9,184 bases of DNA. Origin: an uncultured Collinsella sp. (GTDB lineage Bacteria > Actinomycetota > Coriobacteriia > Coriobacteriales > Coriobacteriaceae). Within the stretch, counting starts at the first letter, position 1. The number at the start of each line of letters is the position of its first letter. The notes under the pieces were generated by a model, which was not told where the DNA came from, did not search any database, and saw only the letters and a program-made list of their open reading frames with translations. The DNA is taken from assembly GCA_900551625.1 (NCBI GenBank), contig URWZ01000050.1, positions 1 to 9,184 of the forward strand, given 5' to 3'. This document shows positions 6,460 to 9,184 of this stretch, piece by piece. The translations under genes were made by a program, and so were the position numbers.

Positions 6460-6633
6460 GATGACCTCCTTGCAGGGCCGCGCGCAATGCGCGACGCCAA
6501 CGGGGAGAGTTCGCGGTCGGTGCCATCCCGGGAGCAGCATGGTCGGCAACCGAGCCGACTCACCCTCCAAATGTCCTATGCCACCACCCTACCCTCACGG
6601 GCGGCCGTCCATGCATACCTTTCGGCGCACGTA

Positions 6634-6662
6634 TGAATACAGGCGGCGAGAGGAAGAGACAA
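6634..6662 (-). promoter_or_regulatory. Weak promoter candidate for the EF-G-like gene
   Basis: On the minus strand TTGTCT (6657-6662) and TATTCA (6634-6639) are spaced by 17 bp. Each matches the consensus at about half of its positions. If used, the mRNA leader would be about 170 nt. Nothing better was found closer to the start codon. Confidence 0.25.
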
Positions 6663-6695
6663 GCTTGTGAGGCGATTATTGAACCCCGTCGATGC

Positions 6696-6736
6696 AAACA
6701 AAAAGCCGCCACAGACCGTAAGACCTGCGACGGCTT
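6696..6736 (-). terminator. Intrinsic terminator of the ABC transporter operon
   Basis: On the minus strand AAGCCGTCGCAGGTC (6736-6722) pairs, with some G-U pairs, to GGTCTGTGGCGGCTT (6717-6703) around a TTAC loop, followed by TTTTTGTTTGC. It lies about 34 bases beyond the stop of the ATPase gene. It separates the operon from the EF-G-like gene, which is transcribed in the same direction. Confidence 0.88.
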
Positions 6737-6769
6737 CGCCTCAATTAATAGTTGAGTAAATACCTGAGC

Positions 6770-7534
6770 CTATCCCTCGATACGGCTCAAGAACTCACGG
6801 GTGCGCTGCTCACGCGGATGGTCGATGACCTGCTCGGCAGGGCCCTCCTCGACAATGCGGCCGCCATCCATAAAGACCACGCGGTCGGCAACATCGCGCG
6901 CAAACTGCATCGCGTGGGTCACGATTACCATCGTCATATTCTGCGCGGCAAGGTCTTTAATGACACGCAGCACCTCGGCCGTCAGCTCGGGATCGAGTGC
7001 CGAGGTCGGCTCGTCAAAGAACAGGATCTCCGGATCGAGCGCCAAGGCGCGGGCGATACTCACACGCTGTTGCTGGCCACCCGAAAGCTCACATGGCACC
7101 TTGTTCTCGTTGCCCGTAAGCCCCATCTGCGCGATCAACTCGCCCGCACGAGCTTCCGCCTGCTCGCGCGGGCGCTTAAGCACGCGGATCGGCGCGTCGA
7201 TGATGTTTTTCATCACGGTATAGTGCGGGAACAGGTTGTAATTTTGGAACACCAGACCGAATCGCGAGCGCGCCTGCCTGGGCACATCGCCCTTCGCATA
7301 GACCGCGCCCGAACCCGCATCCGTCGCAACGGCAAGGTCGCCAAACGAGAGCGAGCCTCCGTCGAGCGTCTCGAGCAGCGTGGCACACCGCAGCAGCGTG
7401 GACTTGCCGCCACCCGAAGGCCCGATAATCGCCACGACCTCTCCACGCTTTACCTCGAGCGAGATATCCTTGAGCACCTCATTGCCGCCAAACGCCTTGC
7501 GAGCGTTTTCGATTTTCATCACTGAGTTAGTCAT
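6770..7534 (-). CDS. Polar amino-acid ABC importer, ATP-binding subunit
   Basis: This 254-residue ABC ATPase of the GlnQ/HisP type powers amino-acid uptake from the inner face of the membrane. The Walker A GPSGGGKST is at 38-46, the Q-loop is in VFQNYNLFPHYT, the signature LSGGQQQR starts at 150, Walker B ILFFDEP includes Asp174-Glu175, and VTHAM carries the switch histidine. All catalytic residues are present. The start at 7534 overlaps the permease stop by 8 bases (ATGACTAA), which favours translational coupling; ATG at 7519 is an alternative giving 249 residues. No strong Shine-Dalgarno precedes either. It is the last gene of the operon and is followed by a terminator. Confidence 0.92.
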   Translation of the reverse strand: MTNSVMKIENARKAFGGNEVLKDISLEVKRGEVVAIIGPSGGGKSTLLRCATLLETLDGGSLSFGDLAVATDAGSGAVYAKGDVPRQARSRFGLVFQNYNLFPHYTVMKNIIDAPIRVLKRPREQAEARAGELIAQMGLTGNENKVPCELSGGQQQRVSIARALALDPEILFFDEPTSALDPELTAEVLRVIKDLAAQNMTMVIVTHAMQFARDVADRVVFMDGGRIVEEGPAEQVIDHPREQRTREFLSRIEG

Positions 7535-8180
7535 GATAATAGTCCAGCTTCTTTTCGGCGGCGCCCAGCAGCATCTCGACCACAAAGTTAAAGACCCAGT
7601 AAATCAGCGCCGCGATCGCAAACGGTACCATGCTCACCTGCGAGGCAACCAGGGCCTTGGCCGTCGAGAACATCTCGCCCACGCCAATGGCAAACGCCAG
7701 CGACGTGTCCTTGACCAGCGTGATGATCTCGTTGCCCATCGCCGGCAGAATACGCTTGGCGACCTGAGGCATCACGATATACAGAAACGTCTGCACGCGC
7801 GAATAGCCCAGCACCTCGGCAGCCTCGTATTGACCGCGCGGAATGGACTGCAAACCCGAGCGATAGATCTCGGCAAAGTAGCCGGCGTAGTTGATGATGA
7901 ACGCCACGACGCATGCCGTCCATTTGGAATCGGGCGTGAGCGAGATGCCGAACACGTAGTACGGAGCAAAGTAGATGGCGAACATCTGTAGCATGAGCGG
8001 CGTGCCACGCATCACCGAAATATAGATACGCGCGATCCAGCGAAGCGGCGCAATTTTGCTCATGCGCATGAACGCCACGGGGATTCCCAGCGGAATCGAC
8101 CCCAACAGCGTCAGCACAAACAACTGCAAACTGACCAAGAAACCCTGGCCGAGCATCTGCATCATTACTTGGATAGACAT
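7527..8180 (-). CDS. Polar amino-acid ABC importer, permease subunit
   Basis: This 217-residue inner-membrane protein belongs to the HisM/GlnP permease family. It has several hydrophobic helices, the first at about 14-37, the family motif RGTPLMLQ at 58-65, and the EAA loop that contacts the ATPase (EAA at 119-121, Gly125, then a MPQ). A LVKDTSL stretch typical of the family follows. Only one permease is present, so it probably forms a homodimer. The start is the ATG at 8180, which shares its A with the stop of the binding-protein gene (TAATG); a TTG 15 bases further upstream is in frame but less likely. Substrate specificity cannot be read from it. Confidence 0.92.
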   Translation of the reverse strand: MSIQVMMQMLGQGFLVSLQLFVLTLLGSIPLGIPVAFMRMSKIAPLRWIARIYISVMRGTPLMLQMFAIYFAPYYVFGISLTPDSKWTACVVAFIINYAGYFAEIYRSGLQSIPRGQYEAAEVLGYSRVQTFLYIVMPQVAKRILPAMGNEIITLVKDTSLAFAIGVGEMFSTAKALVASQVSMVPFAIAALIYWVFNFVVEMLLGAAEKKLDYYHD

Positions 8181-9037
8181 TACTTGAGCACCCAATTATC
8201 GAAAGATAGACCATAGCTTGAATATTTATCGCAGAGGTCCTTGACCGTGCCATCCTCGTAGAGCGCCTTGAGCGACTCGGTCACGGCATCGGCGGACTTG
8301 GTGTCGCCCTTCTTAAAGCCAACGGCGTAGTGCTCGCTGGACAGCGGCTTGTCGAGCTGCGTATAGGCATCGGGCTTGGCGGCAAGCTGATACTGAGCGA
8401 TCGAGAGGTCACAGGCAACGGCATCGACTGCACCACTCTCGAGCTGCATAAATGCCGTGTTGTACTCACCGATGGTATCGAGCGTGGCAAACGTCGCGGC
8501 CAGATCCTTCTGGTCGCCCTCGAGCACATCCTGTGCAGCGGAATCAGTCTGCGTAATCACGGTCTTGCCGGCAAGATCGTCCCAGCTCTTGATACCCGCG
8601 TCCTTCTTGACCACGAGCACCTGCTCGTTAAGCATATAAGGCTCGGAGAACGTGTAGTCGTCCTCGCGGCCCTCCATGGTAAAGCCGTTCCAGATGCAGT
8701 TGATGGCACCCGAGTTGAGCAGCGTGTCCTTGGCGTCCCAGTCGATGGCCTCATACTCAACATCCCAGCCCTGCTTGTCGGCAACGGCCTTGGCAAGGTC
8801 GAGGTCAAAGCCGGTGTACTCGCCATCGTCGCCTACAAAGCCGTACGGAGGATAGGACTTGTCAAAGCCCACCACGAGCTTCTTGGACTCCGCAGCACCC
8901 TTCATGTCCTTGGCTGCGGCAGAACCGGCAGCAGTGCCCTTATCGGCACCGCCACAGCCAACCAGGCCAAGGCCTAGAACCGTAGCGAGTGAGCCGGCTA
9001 GACCAACAAACTGACGACGAGACATATCGGCATTCAT
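8180..9037 (-). CDS. Amino-acid ABC importer substrate-binding lipoprotein
   Basis: This 285-residue family 3 solute-binding protein captures a polar amino acid outside the cell and delivers it to the permease. The N-terminus carries both a twin-arginine-like SRRQFVG (6-12) and a lipobox LVGC with Cys28, followed by an Ala/Gly/Lys linker to about residue 52. It is probably a Tat-exported lipoprotein. Family motifs are FDKSYPPYGF (58-67), GFDLDLAK (76-83), and NGFTMEGRE around Arg124, which usually binds the ligand carboxylate. The exact ligand is not evident. The ATG at 9037 has AAGGGGG five bases upstream; ATG at 9025 is an alternative that keeps the Arg pair. It is the first gene of a three-gene operon. 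Confidence 0.92.
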   Translation of the reverse strand: MNADMSRRQFVGLAGSLATVLGLGLVGCGGADKGTAAGSAAAKDMKGAAESKKLVVGFDKSYPPYGFVGDDGEYTGFDLDLAKAVADKQGWDVEYEAIDWDAKDTLLNSGAINCIWNGFTMEGREDDYTFSEPYMLNEQVLVVKKDAGIKSWDDLAGKTVITQTDSAAQDVLEGDQKDLAATFATLDTIGEYNTAFMQLESGAVDAVACDLSIAQYQLAAKPDAYTQLDKPLSSEHYAVGFKKGDTKSADAVTESLKALYEDGTVKDLCDKYSSYGLSFDNWVLK

Positions 9038-9054
9038 GGTATCCCCCTTGGTAG

Positions 9055-9108
9055 CACTTTAGTTAGGTAAAGTGAATCATGTAACGTTCAGAATCATACA
9101 CTTTAGTG
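9055..9108. promoter_or_regulatory. CACTTTA operator-like repeats of the ABC operon
   Basis: CACTTTA (9055-9061) and TAAAGTG (9068-9074) form a perfect inverted repeat with a 6-bp spacer, between the -10 box and the ribosome binding site. A third copy sits in CACTTTAGTG (9099-9108), between -10 and -35. GAATCAT also occurs twice (9074-9080 and 9091-9097). The placement fits repression of the importer, perhaps by its substrate. The regulator is unknown, and the pattern does not match an ArgR box. Confidence 0.55.
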
Positions 9109-9121
9109 AGATGGAGTACAA
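9093..9121 (-). promoter_or_regulatory. Promoter of the amino-acid ABC operon
   Basis: On the minus strand TATGAT (9093-9098) is a good -10. TTGTAC (9116-9121), spaced by 17 bp, is an acceptable -35. Transcription would start near 9086, giving a leader of about 50 nt that contains the CACTTTA inverted repeat. Confidence 0.65.
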
Positions 9122-9184
9122 GGGAGGGTTTGCCCGCTGGGCTCCGGGGCGGGGGTTAAGTTTATCGCGAGTTCCGCACGAACA

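Larger units (their letters stand above)
6460..6769. other. Intergenic region between the ABC operon and the EF-G-like gene
   Basis: No gene is seen in these 310 bases. From the right, they hold the ABC-operon terminator (about 6696-6736), a 10-bp palindrome ACAAGCTTGT (6659-6668), a weak promoter candidate, and then a long leader for the EF-G-like gene. In that leader GTCGGC (6542-6547) and GCCGAC (6554-6559) form a small hairpin. CGCGC and GCGCG near 6480-6493 form another just before the Shine-Dalgarno AAGGAGGT (6464-6471). No known riboswitch fold was recognised. Confidence 0.5.

Noticed and set aside
6460..6570. N-terminal extension of the EF-G-like protein by 37 codons
   Set aside because: The extension is not EF-G-like and would run through a perfect AAGGAGGT placed just before the ATG at 6459.
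9073..9090. ArgR box formed by TGAAT and GTTCA
   Set aside because: The arms are separated by 8 bases instead of about 4 and the second arm is imperfect.

Overview
The window looks like chromosomal DNA of a high-GC, Gram-positive anaerobe. My best guess is Collinsella or a close relative in the Coriobacteriia. This rests on protein style (LarE, an EF-G-like GTPase, a Tat/lipobox solute-binding protein), GC-rich codon use in most genes, and an AACCTGCC...GGCAGGTT palindromic repeat that I associate with this group from memory. The genus call is inference. There are seven protein genes, no RNA genes, no CRISPR array and no recognisable transposase or integrase.

Layout, left to right. (1) 117-995 (+) is larE, the sulfur transferase of nickel-pincer cofactor synthesis, with its Shine-Dalgarno in the loop of a small hairpin. 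(2) 994-3191 looks like a lower-GC cassette. It has a 50-bp palindromic repeat (994-1043), a minus-strand AlbA_2/Schlafen-type ATPase-like regulator with winged helices (1115-2815), a dense array of TTAGAGAGA operator-like repeats over its promoter (2820-3010), a second copy of the 50-bp repeat (3081-3130), and a short remnant resembling the 3' end of larE (about 3162-3191). (3) 3286-4254 (+) is a secreted or membrane-anchored non-specific DNA/RNA endonuclease. (4) 4384-6459 (-) is an EF-G-like translational GTPase with altered G3, G4 and G5 motifs, convergent with the nuclease and ending in a strong terminator. (5) 6770-9037 (-) is a three-gene polar amino-acid ABC importer operon (binding lipoprotein, permease, ATPase). 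It is translationally coupled, read from a good promoter carrying CACTTTA operator-like repeats, and closed by a terminator at about 6696-6736.

The genes do not form one pathway. The ABC operon is self-contained. larE is an orphan here, because no larA, larB or larC is visible. The least ordinary part is the cassette between larE and the nuclease: one regulator gene, its own putative operators, flanking repeats in the same orientation, and a partial duplication of the larE end. This suggests a small mobile or exchangeable unit inserted at the larE 3' end.
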